Shown here one piece after another: positions 5,361 through 13,556 of a stretch of DNA of 15,221 nt. This DNA is from Clostridia bacterium. GTDB taxonomy: Bacteria; Bacillota; Clostridia; Oscillospirales; CAG-272. The stretch is from contig JAFQNM010000192.1 in assembly GCA_017395885.1 (NCBI GenBank), positions 1-15,221 on the forward strand, in the 5' to 3' direction. The notes under the pieces are model-generated. The model was not told where the DNA came from, did not search any database, and saw only the letters and a program-made list of their open reading frames with translations. How positions within the stretch are numbered: position 1 is the stretch's first letter; each line of letters starts with the position of its first letter. Position numbers and translations under genes: made by a program.

Positions 5361-5392
5361 GGCGGACAGCATCTTTGCTCTCCGCCTTTTTT
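5361..5392 (+). terminator. Riboswitch-controlled intrinsic terminator
   Basis: GGCGGA (5361-5366), a C-C mismatch, AGCA (5368-5371), loop TCTT, TGCT (5376-5379), TCCGCC (5381-5386), then six T (5387-5392). It is 21 bases after the aptamer and 31 before the symporter ATG, the layout of a transcription-attenuating riboswitch. Whether glycine stops or permits transcription cannot be settled from sequence alone; for an importer, an off-switch would be the natural logic. Confidence 0.88.
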
Positions 5393-5423
5393 ATTCGATA
5401 AAAACACAGAAAACGGAGGTCTT

Positions 5424-6974
5424 ATGGAAAAGGCAATCAGCATTATTGAATCTGTGAATTCGACTATAAATGAATTCGTTTGGGTGAAGATAGGAATCGT
5501 GCTGCTGATTGGCGCCGGTATTCTGCTCACATCGGTGACAGGATTCTTCCAGCTCAGATATATTGGCCATTGGTTTAAAAGCACAATTGGCTCTGTTTTT
5601 AAAAAGAGCTCCGATTCCACCAAGAAATCAAACAAAAAAACTGTATCCCAGTTTCAGGCGCTCTGCACTGCCCTCGGTGCCACCATCGGAACCGGCAATA
5701 TTGCAGGCGTCAGCGCCGCTATAGTTTTCGGCGGCCCCGGTGCCGTTTTCTGGATGTGGGTAGCCGCATTCTTCGGTATGATAACAAAGTTCTGCGAGAT
5801 CACTCTCGGCATATACTTTCGCAAAAAAAATGAAAAGGGTGAGTGGTCAGGCGGTGCTATGTACTACCTGAAGGACGGCCTCGGCTCCTACAAGGGCTGC
5901 AAGGCCCTTGGCTCCATTCTTGCCGCAGTCTTTGCCATTCTTACCGTTGTGGCCTCCTTCGGTATCGGAAACATGGGCCAGATCAACAAGATCACCCTTA
6001 ACCTGAACGAGGCCGTATTCAGCGACGTTGACCTTGGAAGCATTTTCGGTCTCCCCGTTCTCAATCTTATTATCGGTGCAGTTCTTGCAGCGATCTCTGC
6101 AGTTATCCTTCTCGGAGGTATTCAGCGCATTGCTTCCTTTGCAGAAAAGGTAGTTCCGTTTATGGCCATCACCTACATCGTGGGTGTAGTTGCCCTCTTA
6201 ATCATCAATTTTGACAAGGCAGGCGCCGTTTTTGCCTCAATTTTCCGCTTTGCATTCAACAACGAAGCTCTGGCGGGCGGCATTTCCGGTGCAGTGATCG
6301 CTCAGATCATCACTCAGGGCTGCAAAAGAGGTATGTTTTCAAACGAGGCGGGCCTCGGCTCCTCCGTTATGGTTCACTCCTCTGCCGATGTAACCGAGCC
6401 TGTTAAGCAGGGTATGTGGGGAATCTTTGAGGTTTTTGCCGATACCTTCGTTGTTTGCACAATGACCGCCTTTGTTGTTCTCTCCTCAGGCTTTATTGAT
6501 CTGGAAAGAGGCGTTCCCCTTGAGGGAGTTTCCGATGCCACTCTCGTTTCTCAGGCATTCGGCACGGTCTTCGGCGATTTCGGCAGGATCTTTGTGGCTA
6601 TTGCCATTCTTCTCTTCGCCTTCACCACAGTTATCGGCTGGGCTCAGTACGGCTCGAAGGCTATTGAATATCTTTCGGGAGCTCTCGGCGTCAAGATCTA
6701 TCTGATAGCGTTCGTTGCAGTTATCATAGTTGGCTCGGTAATGGAATCTACCCTTGCCTGGGATATTTCCGACACCTTTAACGGACTTATGATGATCCCC
6801 AACCTTATCGGCGTTATCTCCCTCACCCCTCTGGTAATAAAGCTTGTGAAAAATTATACCGACCGAACGTTCAAAAAGAAGCCCGTTGCTCCCCTGCTTT
6901 CATTTAACAGGGAGATTCAGGCAGAGGGCGAAAGAGCCCTCTCGGAGAACGCAGGAAATGATCGGCATTCTTGA
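5424..6974 (+). CDS. Sodium:alanine/glycine symporter (AGCS family)
   Basis: Predicted 516-residue inner-membrane transporter of the alanine or glycine:cation symporter family, which brings in small neutral amino acids with sodium or protons. Conserved segments are visible: FFQLRY near residue 41, QALCTALGATIGTGNIAG (78-95, substrate/ion-site region), KFCEITLGIYFR (122-133), WSGGAMYYL (141-149) and MFSNEAGLGSS (304-314) followed by DTFVVCTMTAFVVLSSG. About ten to eleven hydrophobic spans are apparent, and length is normal for the family. The ATG at 5424 has GGAGG (5415-5419) close by. The riboswitch in its leader argues that glycine is a main substrate. Its stop codon TGA (6972-6974) sits inside the -35 box of the next promoter. 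No terminator follows, so some readthrough into the next lipoprotein gene is expected. Confidence 0.93.
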   Translation: MEKAISIIESVNSTINEFVWVKIGIVLLIGAGILLTSVTGFFQLRYIGHWFKSTIGSVFKKSSDSTKKSNKKTVSQFQALCTALGATIGTGNIAGVSAAIVFGGPGAVFWMWVAAFFGMITKFCEITLGIYFRKKNEKGEWSGGAMYYLKDGLGSYKGCKALGSILAAVFAILTVVASFGIGNMGQINKITLNLNEAVFSDVDLGSIFGLPVLNLIIGAVLAAISAVILLGGIQRIASFAEKVVPFMAITYIVGVVALLIINFDKAGAVFASIFRFAFNNEALAGGISGAVIAQIITQGCKRGMFSNEAGLGSSVMVHSSADVTEPVKQGMWGIFEVFADTFVVCTMTAFVVLSSGFIDLERGVPLEGVSDATLVSQAFGTVFGDFGRIFVAIAILLFAFTTVIGWAQYGSKAIEYLSGALGVKIYLIAFVAVIIVGSVMESTLAWDISDTFNGLMMIPNLIGVISLTPLVIKLVKNYTDRTFKKKPVAPLLSFNREIQAEGERALSENAGNDRHS

Positions 6975-6999
6975 CATCTGATGGCAGCTATGCTATAAT
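6971..6999 (+). promoter_or_regulatory. Perfect-consensus promoter of the Asp/Ser lipoprotein
   Basis: TTGACA (6971-6976), 17-bp spacer, TATAAT (6994-6999), plus an extended -10 TG (6991-6992). Both boxes match the sigma-A consensus completely, predicting high expression. The -35 box contains the symporter stop codon. The start near 7006 leaves a leader of about 27 bases. Confidence 0.92.
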
Positions 7000-7032
7000 G
7001 TGTTGAATTAATTGTTTTTCAGGAGGAAAATC

Positions 7033-7827
7033 ATGAAAAAATTACTTGCAATTCTTCTCGCAGCACTTCTCGTGCTCTCTATGCTTGCATTCGTTTCCTG
7101 CACCTCTGAGGATACCGATGCAGACAACGGCGACAAGACAGAAAACACCGCAGACTCTAAGGACGATTCTGACAAGGCAGAGGATTCTGACGAAAGCGCA
7201 GACTCCGACGAAAGCGCAGACTCCGACGACAGCGCAGATTCTGACGACAGCGCAGATTCTGACGACAGCGCAGGCTCTGACGATACAGAGTTCGCTATCG
7301 GCACATACTCCAACGGTGTTTACGAAAACACCTACATCGGTCTTGGCTGCAACCTCACCGGCGATGATTGGATAATTGCTACCGAGGCTGAGCTTGATGC
7401 TCTGAACAGTCTTGAGGAAGGCCTTTCTGCAGATGCTAAGCTTGAGGCTCTCATCGCAGCTCCCTCTATTTACGATTTCTATGCTTACGATGAGGCAGGC
7501 ACAAAGAACATTATGGTGCTCCTCAACACAAAGGGCACAACAAACAGCAACATTTCCATTACCGAAGCTCTTGAGCTTTCCTTCGAGACCAACAAGGAAA
7601 TGTATGAGAGCATGGGCTATACCGTTACTCACGAGGCTAAGACATTCGACGTTGACGGCGAAACCATCGAGGGCATCAATATCTACTGCACAGCAGGAGA
7701 CGAAACTATGCTCCAGACGATCTTTGCAAAGGATCTCGGCTCACGTCTTGCAAGCTACGTTATCACAGTAGCAGACGAGGCTGAGCTTCAGAACATTCTC
7801 AACTGTCTGTTCGTATCCGGAAACTGA
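7033..7827 (+). CDS. Lipoprotein with Asp/Ser-rich repeat stalk
   Basis: Predicted 264-residue secreted lipoprotein of unknown function. Residues 1-22 form a signal peptide with a lipobox (AFVSC, Cys23). Residues 24-85 are very acidic and low-complexity, with five tandem DSD(E/D)SA units at 51-80, likely a flexible stalk that lifts the domain from the membrane. The C-terminal domain (about 87-264) contains GTYSNGVYENTYIGLGCNL near 90-108 and repeated alpha/beta-like segments; I recognise the style of clostridial cell-surface lipoproteins with an N-terminal 'YENxYIGL' motif but no named family. The ATG at 7033 follows AGGAGG (7021-7026); an upstream in-frame ATG-like start at 7012 is too close to the transcription start. 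Its perfect promoter suggests abundant protein. It ends at a strong bidirectional terminator. Confidence 0.87.
   Translation: MKKLLAILLAALLVLSMLAFVSCTSEDTDADNGDKTENTADSKDDSDKAEDSDESADSDESADSDDSADSDDSADSDDSAGSDDTEFAIGTYSNGVYENTYIGLGCNLTGDDWIIATEAELDALNSLEEGLSADAKLEALIAAPSIYDFYAYDEAGTKNIMVLLNTKGTTNSNISITEALELSFETNKEMYESMGYTVTHEAKTFDVDGETIEGINIYCTAGDETMLQTIFAKDLGSRLASYVITVADEAELQNILNCLFVSGN
7183..7272 (+). repeat. 18-bp in-frame tandem repeat, five units
   Basis: Five units of GA(T/C)TC(T/C)GACGA(A/C)AGCGCA start at 7183, 7201, 7219, 7237 and 7255; units four and five are identical, and a decayed sixth begins at 7273 (GGCTCTGACGAT). Each unit encodes six residues, so copy changes keep the reading frame. 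Differences are mainly third-position changes plus one Glu-to-Asp switch. Confidence 0.95.
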
Positions 7828-7849
7828 TCCTTAAATCAAAATCAAAATC

Positions 7850-7882
7850 AAAAAGCCTGTTGCCGATGGCAACAGGCTTTTT
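7850..7882. terminator. 15-bp perfect bidirectional terminator
   Basis: AAAAAGCCTGTTGCC (7850-7864), loop GAT, GGCAACAGGCTTTTT (7868-7882). It fills the 56 bases between the lipoprotein stop (7827) and the stop of the convergent aconitase (7884), with a T-run in each direction, so it can end both genes. It is preceded by a short direct repeat, AAATCAAAATCAAAATCAAA (7834-7853). Confidence 0.92.
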
Positions 7883-7883
7883 G

Positions 7884-10193
7884 TTATTTATTCTCGTTTT
7901 TTTCCTCAACGGCACGGCCTGTAAGACTGCCCGCAAGGATGATCCTTCTCTCGTCGTCCGTAAGTGATCCAAGGGAGAAGGTATAGGTATATACGGTGCC
8001 GTCCCTCTTTGCAAGGTATCCGCAGATCTCAGACCTGCCCTCTGCAACGGCTGCACGGATCCCGGGAATAACTACCCAGTCGCCGCATACGATCTCGCCT
8101 TCACCTGTGCCTGCGTTTTTGCCGATAGTCATTTCATCGCAGGTGAGGGGGAGCATACCCCAGTTGATAAGGTTTGAGCGATAACGCTTTGTTGCATAAT
8201 CTCTTGCAATATTTGCGCTTCCGCCGAGAACTCTCTGGCAGGATGCCGCCTGCTCACGGGCGCTACCGTCGCCGGGGCGAACTGCGCAAACAAGGCTTCC
8301 GATACCGGTAGTACCCTTGAGAGCGCCGATCTTTTTCTCAACAGCTGCTACTGCCGCCTGCATTTCTGCTTCCTCTGCACTGATATCAAGAGCCGCATCA
8401 TACTCCTCGCCGTAAGCCTTTTTGGCGATAGCCGCTACCTTATCTGCACGGCCAACGTACTCAGGGTCTCTTCTGGAAAGAGTGAGACGGGAGAGACGGT
8501 AGGGGTTTGAACGGTATGAGGAGGACTCTCCGGAGGGGATGAGCTCGTCTGTTGTGGTAACGTCGTCGTCAATAACAGATGCAGTGCCGAGAACCAGGTT
8601 ATCGTGGAGGGCCTTCATTCTGGGCCAATCCTTGATATTGGGGCCCATCTGCAGCTCAACTGACGTATCAGGCTTATCGTAGCCGAACCAAACACGGTTT
8701 TCGTAAACCGTTGTATCAAATCTGTAGTCGGGAGTGGAGTACTCAACGTCAAGCTCGGTTGCCGCTGTAAGAAGGCCGCCGTTTGCAGCTGTTGCGGCAA
8801 TGGAGCGGGCATCCATAAGTGCAACGGATGCAAACTGACCCTCACCGGGCTTTGAGCCCTCGCGGTTGGGGAAGTTTCTGGTGGAGTGACGGATAGAAAG
8901 GCCGCCGTTTGCAGGAACGTCACCTGCTCCGAAGCAGGGACCGCAGAACGCAGTTCTGAGAGTTGCTCCTGCCTTCATAAGATCGGCCGCAACGCCGTTT
9001 TCAATAAGGCGGACGAATGCAGGCTGGCTTGCAGGGTATGCAGAAAGGGCAAACTTATCAGCTCCCACGCTCTTTCCGCGAAGGATATCTGCTGCGGCAC
9101 AGAGGTTATCAAAGGTACCGCCGGCACAGCCTGCGATAACTCCCTGGTCTACACGGATACGGCCTGTTGCAGGGTCTATCTTATCGGTAAGCTTAAGAGT
9201 GCCTGCAGCAAGGCCAAGCTGTGCCTCGCCATCTATCTCGCATTTGCGGAGAATATCTGCACCGTTTTCGCAAAGCTCACGGATAGTGTAGGTATTGGAG
9301 GGGTGGAAGGGGAGAGCGATCATAGGCTCTACCGCAGAAAGGTCTATCTCTACCGCACCGTCGTAGTATGCGCCCTCTGCAGGCTCCAGCTTCTTATAAG
9401 CCTCGGGACGGCCATGCATTGTAAAGTAACGCTGAGTTTCCTCATCGGTCATCCATACGGAGGAGAGGCAGGTGGTCTCGGTGGTCATAACGTCGATTCC
9501 GTTACGGAACTCGATGGGCAGGTTCTTGATTCCGTCACCGACGAACTCAAGGACCTTATTCTTTACAAACTTTTCCTTAAAGGTTGCGCCGATAAGAGCA
9601 AGAGCTACGTCCTGAGGGCCAACGCCGGGACGGGGCTTGCCTGTGAGGCGAACAGCGATCACCTCGGGAGAGGCAACGTCGTAGGTGCGGCCGAGTATCT
9701 GCTTGACCAGCTCAGGTCCGCCCTCTCCCACAGCCATAGTACCGAGAGCACCGTAGCGGGTATGGCTATCGCTTCCCAGTATCATCTTACCGCATCCGCT
9801 CATCATTTCTCTCATGAAGGAGTGGATAACGGCAAGGTGTGCGGGAACGTAGATGGCGCCGTATTTCTTAGCGGCGGAAAGGCCGAACATATGGTCATCC
9901 TCATTGATAGTTCCGCCTACTGCACAAAGAGAATTATGGCAGTTTGTGAGAACGTAAGGGAGGGGGAGCTTTTCAAGGCCGCCTGCACGGGCAGTCATAA
10001 GAATGCCAACGTATGTAATATCGTGAGATGCAAGCGCATCGAACTTGATTTTGAGATTCTTTTCATCGCCTGAGGTATTATGGGCATTGAGAATAGAGTA
10101 TGCAATAGTACCCTTTTTGCCGTTTTCGACATCGGTGCCGCTGACGAACTGACCGTTCTTATAGAACACACCGTTTTTTATAAGCTTTACCAT
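7884..10193 (-). CDS. Aconitase-family hydratase (YbhJ-type)
   Basis: Predicted 769-residue cytoplasmic iron-sulfur hydratase. The aconitase superfamily adds or moves water on tricarboxylic or related acids at a [4Fe-4S] cluster. Visible motifs: [11 protein letters not shown] (84-94), [13 protein letters not shown] (141-153), [10 protein letters not shown] (354-363) in place of the usual [16 protein letters not shown] (416-425) giving cluster ligands C356, C417 and C420, [18 protein letters not shown] (433-450) and the swivel-domain segment [12 protein letters not shown] (672-683). The [15 protein letters not shown] stretch and total length fit the YbhJ-like branch, whose substrate is not established, rather than AcnA, AcnB or LeuC. 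The open frame reaches 10250, but that start lies next to the -10 region; the ATG at 10193 has AAAGGA 8 bases upstream. It stands alone with its own promoter and no citrate-cycle neighbours. Confidence 0.9.
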   Translation of the reverse strand: MVKLIKNGVFYKNGQFVSGTDVENGKKGTIAYSILNAHNTSGDEKNLKIKFDALASHDITYVGILMTARAGGLEKLPLPYVLTNCHNSLCAVGGTINEDDHMFGLSAAKKYGAIYVPAHLAVIHSFMREMMSGCGKMILGSDSHTRYGALGTMAVGEGGPELVKQILGRTYDVASPEVIAVRLTGKPRPGVGPQDVALALIGATFKEKFVKNKVLEFVGDGIKNLPIEFRNGIDVMTTETTCLSSVWMTDEETQRYFTMHGRPEAYKKLEPAEGAYYDGAVEIDLSAVEPMIALPFHPSNTYTIRELCENGADILRKCEIDGEAQLGLAAGTLKLTDKIDPATGRIRVDQGVIAGCAGGTFDNLCAAADILRGKSVGADKFALSAYPASQPAFVRLIENGVAADLMKAGATLRTAFCGPCFGAGDVPANGGLSIRHSTRNFPNREGSKPGEGQFASVALMDARSIAATAANGGLLTAATELDVEYSTPDYRFDTTVYENRVWFGYDKPDTSVELQMGPNIKDWPRMKALHDNLVLGTASVIDDDVTTTDELIPSGESSSYRSNPYRLSRLTLSRRDPEYVGRADKVAAIAKKAYGEEYDAALDISAEEAEMQAAVAAVEKKIGALKGTTGIGSLVCAVRPGDGSAREQAASCQRVLGGSANIARDYATKRYRSNLINWGMLPLTCDEMTIGKNAGTGEGEIVCGDWVVIPGIRAAVAEGRSEICGYLAKRDGTVYTYTFSLGSLTDDERRIILAGSLTGRAVEEKNENK

Positions 10194-10241
10194 GGTTATT
10201 ATCCTTTGCTTTGGAATAGAGTATTTTGGAAATACACGATA

Positions 10242-10270
10242 ATTATACAATAACCCTTTCTTAAAATCAA
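10242..10270 (-). promoter_or_regulatory. Promoter of the aconitase-family gene
   Basis: Minus strand TTGATT (10270-10265), 17-bp spacer, TATAAT (10247-10242). Start near 10235 gives a leader of about 42 bases. The placement rules out translation from the longer open frame that begins at 10250. Confidence 0.8.
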
Positions 10271-10283
10271 GAGGAACAGAAAG

Positions 10284-10318
10284 GAAAGCCTTGAAAAGCT
10301 TTCGCTTTCAAGGCTTTC
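10284..10318 (-). terminator. Terminator of the DUF4091/solute-binding operon, family-B hairpin
   Basis: GAAAGCCTTGAAA (10284-10296) pairs with TTTCAAGGCTTTC (10306-10318), and the loop can pair further with one bulged A (GAAAAGC/GCTTTC). It starts 10 bases after the minus-strand stop at 10329 and is followed on that strand by a T-rich run (CCTTTCTGTTCC). The core AAGCCTTGAAAAGC is identical to the left arm of the terminator at 15098-15129. Confidence 0.75.
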
Positions 10319-10328
10319 ACATTCTCGT

Positions 10329-11789
10329 TTATTTGTTATTCTCGTTTACCGCAACGATAGTATCGCTGACCTCAGATATGGCCTTCAGCCTTACGGATGC
10401 AAGAGATGAGGAATAGGATCCGGGAGACGTTGCCGCCTGTATATACTTATCGCAAACTCCGCCCCAGCCGTATATCTGGGAAAGCTCAAAGGCTCCCGTT
10501 GAAAGCACGGTCTCAAGATTTGCTCTCGATCTTGCCTCATCTATATACTCATATGAAAGCACAGAATCCACGTAGCAGTTACGGGTGCTGTTTGCTCTGT
10601 GAGACTCTGCGCAGAGATTTTCAAGGATTATACTCGTTCTCTGCAGGTCTCTGTCCGTTTTCAGAACGCCCACAGCCGTTGCGTGGTTGGCCGAAATGAG
10701 AGAAACGTACTCAGGCTGACCGCTGAAATATTTAGGCACAGGCAAAAGTCCAAAGGATATCTCCATTGTTCTCAGGTCTGCCAGCTCGCCCACGGTCATA
10801 ACGTGAAAAAGCGTATTTCCGTACTTGAACATAGCCGTTTTGTTCATTCCGTCTGCCTCGTTCCTTACCGTATCGTAAACGTAGAGATTACGGGAATACA
10901 GCTTGCGGCTGAGCATTAAAAACACGTCGTACAAAGAGTCGTCTGTAAAGCAGGTAAGCTCAGGCAGGCCGTACTCGTCCTTTGCGGAAAGGAAGGAGTT
11001 GCAGCCTACGGTCAGGGGCAGGATAGTGCTCGGGTCTATGGCAATACCGTATTCATCCTCCCAGTCCAGCCTGTTATTTCCGTCGGCATCCGAGTCTGCC
11101 TCGTCCATCAGCTTTATCATTTCATCAATGGTCCAGTCTCCGCTCTCGGCAAGGGCATAGGGGTCGGCCACGCCGGAAACTGAGCCAAGGAGCTCATTGT
11201 TCACCGCCACTATGCTATGTGCATCGTGATAGGAGAGCTGCAGGTCTCCAAAGAAGAAATATCTGGTGCTGTCTGCCGCTGCAGCAGTAGTTGCAGCATC
11301 GTTCCACCAAGGCTTTGTGGGGTCCATACCTGTCAGATATTCCTCGGGAACAAGATACCCTCCCACAGACATGGCCGCCATATGGCTTGCGCTGTTAACC
11401 ACCGCAGAATACACGGCTGTGCCTGCCCGGCACTCCTCAACGGCTATCCTTGCAACGTTATCCGGTGTATCAAGCACCTCGCTGATCTCTATATCAAGCC
11501 GCTCCTCCACGTTAAGGTTTCGGATGAGAAGAGCCTCGTTATAGCTATCCCCCTCCACGGTATCCGTGTCCATCAGGCAGGCACCGGAGCCCGTTCTGGC
11601 ATTGAGCACGCAAAACTCAAAGCCGTCGTACCGACCGGTGGGAACGCTGAGAAACTCCTCTCCGTCCTCTATGGTAAAGTCAACGGTATGGTCATAATCG
11701 TCATCCTTTTTGCCGCCGCCTGCTTTTGCACAGGATGCCAGCATAATAACTGAGAGAAGTATGCAAATAAATGAAACTGTTTTTTTCAT
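10329..11789 (-). CDS. Orphan extracellular solute-binding lipoprotein
   Basis: Predicted 486-residue lipoprotein that resembles substrate-capture proteins of ABC sugar importers (family-1-like, clostridial type). A signal peptide with lipobox MLASC gives lipidated Cys20, followed by a Gly/Lys/Asp linker. Typical features are the 'RNLNVEERLDIEI' early segment (90-102), PWWNDAATTAAAADSTRYFFFGD (160-182) and an EF-hand-like calcium loop with Asp at 232, 234 and 236 and DEYG at 245-248, seen in many of these proteins. No permease or ATPase gene lies nearby, so partners must be encoded elsewhere or the protein acts only in sensing. Its ATG lies one base beyond the TGA of the upstream DUF4091 gene, with a weak AGG (ATAGGC) as ribosome site, implying translational coupling. 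Substrate unknown. Confidence 0.82.
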   Translation of the reverse strand: MKKTVSFICILLSVIMLASCAKAGGGKKDDDYDHTVDFTIEDGEEFLSVPTGRYDGFEFCVLNARTGSGACLMDTDTVEGDSYNEALLIRNLNVEERLDIEISEVLDTPDNVARIAVEECRAGTAVYSAVVNSASHMAAMSVGGYLVPEEYLTGMDPTKPWWNDAATTAAAADSTRYFFFGDLQLSYHDAHSIVAVNNELLGSVSGVADPYALAESGDWTIDEMIKLMDEADSDADGNNRLDWEDEYGIAIDPSTILPLTVGCNSFLSAKDEYGLPELTCFTDDSLYDVFLMLSRKLYSRNLYVYDTVRNEADGMNKTAMFKYGNTLFHVMTVGELADLRTMEISFGLLPVPKYFSGQPEYVSLISANHATAVGVLKTDRDLQRTSIILENLCAESHRANSTRNCYVDSVLSYEYIDEARSRANLETVLSTGAFELSQIYGWGGVCDKYIQAATSPGSYSSSLASVRLKAISEVSDTIVAVNENNK

Positions 11790-11790
11790 A

Positions 11791-13452
11791 TCAGCCTATC
11801 TTGTTTGCAATCATTCTGTTTATCCTCTCACGAACGGAAAGGATCTGCTCATCATCTCTGGGGTATTCCTTAAAGGTGATCTCTCCCCTCTCCTCGATAA
11901 CGGCCATGACCTCCTCCTTTGAGCAAAGCTCCTCGCAGAGCTTGAAGGCACGAAGGTCTGTCAGCGCTGCGGTGAAGCCGAGAAGGTGAACTGTTTCGTA
12001 TGCACCGCCGCCGTGAGCGGGATAAACGGAGAAGGTATCTCCTGCAGGCACCCACCAGCCGCCGTCGTTGCACTGGTAGGGATCGCAGAATTCTCTGGAG
12101 CCCTGAGTGAAGTAGAAGTTGAAGCCCCACTGCAAAAATCCTGCAATATCATATTTATAGAGCTGCTGACCGATTATGCGGTTTCTCGCTGTGGACATTG
12201 CGATCATTCTGTTGGAAACGCCGTTTATCTGACAGCAGCAGTAGTATGCCCAGAGGTTGGGCACGCCTGCGTTTATATAGGGATCTATATGGTCGGTGGC
12301 TACTACGGGATGCTCTACAACTCCCTTTTCATAGAAGGAGTAGTCGGAAAGAGCGTCCATTATTATCTGGCCCTTGAGGCACTCGGTCACAGTATTCTTT
12401 GCAGAATTATAGCTATCCAGCATATCGCTGCCCGGCTCATCGGAAATATGGAAAACAGAGCAATCGGCAACGCCCAGCTCCTCAAGCTTTTCGATAAGAG
12501 CGGGAATGAAGGCCTTGAGGAAGGCGGGATACTCCTCGCCGCAGGCGTCCGTTTCCCAGCCAAACACCTTTTCATAGCCGTTTTCGGTGTGGGCCATGAC
12601 CTTGGGAGCGTGCTTTGCTCCCCACTGAGTGAAGAGGTGAGATATCTCGAAATACTCGATTCCCAGCTCAAGGCAAAGGCCTACCCATCTCTCAAGCCTT
12701 TCAAAGCCGAAGGACCACTTGCCGTCCCTTCTGTAAACGTCCACAAGCTGGCAGGTAGGTCTCTCTCCGCCTGGGACTGTATCAAGAGCGGGAGTGAAAA
12801 CGGGGGTGAGGATCATATTGAGGCCGTTCTTCGTGTAAACGTCAATATGCTTTGCTAGGATCGCCCAGTGCTCCTCAGAGAACATTTCAACGCCGTAGTA
12901 AACAGCAAGGCAATCGGGGTGGAACCACTGAGTGACCGCTATCTCCTGATCGGGAAGAACGGCGGGGATAACCTCTGCCACAAACTCACAGCTGCCAAGA
13001 TCGCCGTGTGCATCGTCAAAGAATGTCACTGTAAGGGGATATCTGCCGCCCTCGGCATCCTCGGGAACGTATATATCTACCCAGAGAGCCTGGAGCCTCT
13101 TGGATGCTGCGATCTCATTTCCGTCCCTGTAGGGCTTCAGAAGATCGGGATAAAGCCCCGGCTCTGTGCGGAGAAAATTCTTATCCTCGCAGCCTACGTT
13201 TATGGGCATACGAACGGGAACAGACTCGATGCGCTGTATTTTTACCCAGTCGCTTGCGGGGCCCTCAACTCTCACCTTGACCCACATACCGTCTATGCCC
13301 ACGGGCAATCCGTCTGTATGATAGGCTACCTGAAAGGAAAACCTCTCTCCCAGAAGCATGGTGGCCTCTGTATACTCCTTTTTCTCGCTGATAGATTCAT
13401 CAAGAAAGCATTTTTCCGTTGCCGAAACAGCTTTTGCAATTATTCTTTCCAT
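11791..13452 (-). CDS. DUF4091 domain protein (glycosidase-like)
   Basis: Predicted 553-residue protein with an N-terminal beta-rich region (about 1-165) and a C-terminal TIM-barrel-like DUF4091 domain found among glycoside-hydrolase-type proteins. Marks include TQWFHPDCLA (174-183), FEISHLFTQWGAKHAPK (268-284), HISDEP (335-340, with D338 and E339 as candidate catalytic acids), NLWAYYCC (399-406) and GFLQWGFNFYF (438-448), a known signature pattern of the family. No signal peptide is visible, so it probably acts in the cytoplasm. The open frame extends to 13635, but that part lies beyond the promoter and partly over the divergent kinase; the ATG at 13452 follows AAGGAAGGTG at 5 bases. It is the first gene of an operon with the solute-binding protein. 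The sugar it acts on is not known. Confidence 0.87.
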   Translation of the reverse strand: MERIIAKAVSATEKCFLDESISEKKEYTEATMLLGERFSFQVAYHTDGLPVGIDGMWVKVRVEGPASDWVKIQRIESVPVRMPINVGCEDKNFLRTEPGLYPDLLKPYRDGNEIAASKRLQALWVDIYVPEDAEGGRYPLTVTFFDDAHGDLGSCEFVAEVIPAVLPDQEIAVTQWFHPDCLAVYYGVEMFSEEHWAILAKHIDVYTKNGLNMILTPVFTPALDTVPGGERPTCQLVDVYRRDGKWSFGFERLERWVGLCLELGIEYFEISHLFTQWGAKHAPKVMAHTENGYEKVFGWETDACGEEYPAFLKAFIPALIEKLEELGVADCSVFHISDEPGSDMLDSYNSAKNTVTECLKGQIIMDALSDYSFYEKGVVEHPVVATDHIDPYINAGVPNLWAYYCCCQINGVSNRMIAMSTARNRIIGQQLYKYDIAGFLQWGFNFYFTQGSREFCDPYQCNDGGWWVPAGDTFSVYPAHGGGAYETVHLLGFTAALTDLRAFKLCEELCSKEEVMAVIEERGEITFKEYPRDDEQILSVRERINRMIANKIG

Positions 13453-13483
13453 ATTGGCACCTTCCTTAAATTCATATATAAAA

Positions 13484-13512
13484 ATTTTACCATACATAAA
13501 GTCCCATTTCAA
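13484..13512 (-). promoter_or_regulatory. Promoter of the DUF4091 operon
   Basis: Minus strand TTGAAA (13512-13507), 17-bp spacer, TAAAAT (13489-13484), with TG two bases before the -10 (extended form). Start near 13477 gives a leader of about 25 bases to the ATG at 13452. Its -35 box is 25 bp from that of the divergent kinase promoter. Confidence 0.72.
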
Positions 13513-13534
13513 CAATTTTATGTTAAAAAAGTAT

Positions 13535-13556
13535 TTCTTGCAATATAGGGCAAGAA
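13535..13556. promoter_or_regulatory. Inverted repeat over the kinase -35 box, candidate operator
   Basis: TTCTTGC (13535-13541), 8-base centre AATATAGG, GCAAGAA (13550-13556). The 22-bp palindrome covers the TTGCAA -35 box (13538-13543) and half of the spacer, the position at which a bound repressor would block RNA polymerase. The regulator is not encoded in the window. Confidence 0.5.

Noticed and set aside
7183..7272. CRISPR-like direct repeats
   Set aside because: The 18-bp units are head to tail without spacers and stay in the reading frame of a lipoprotein gene.
8886..10073. 395-codon open frame on the plus strand
   Set aside because: It lies entirely antisense to the conserved aconitase-family gene, has no recognisable domain and no fitting promoter; it arises from the codon bias of the opposite strand.
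11986..12858. 290-codon open frame on the plus strand
   Set aside because: Antisense to the DUF4091 gene, whose protein carries clear family motifs; no homology-like features in this frame.
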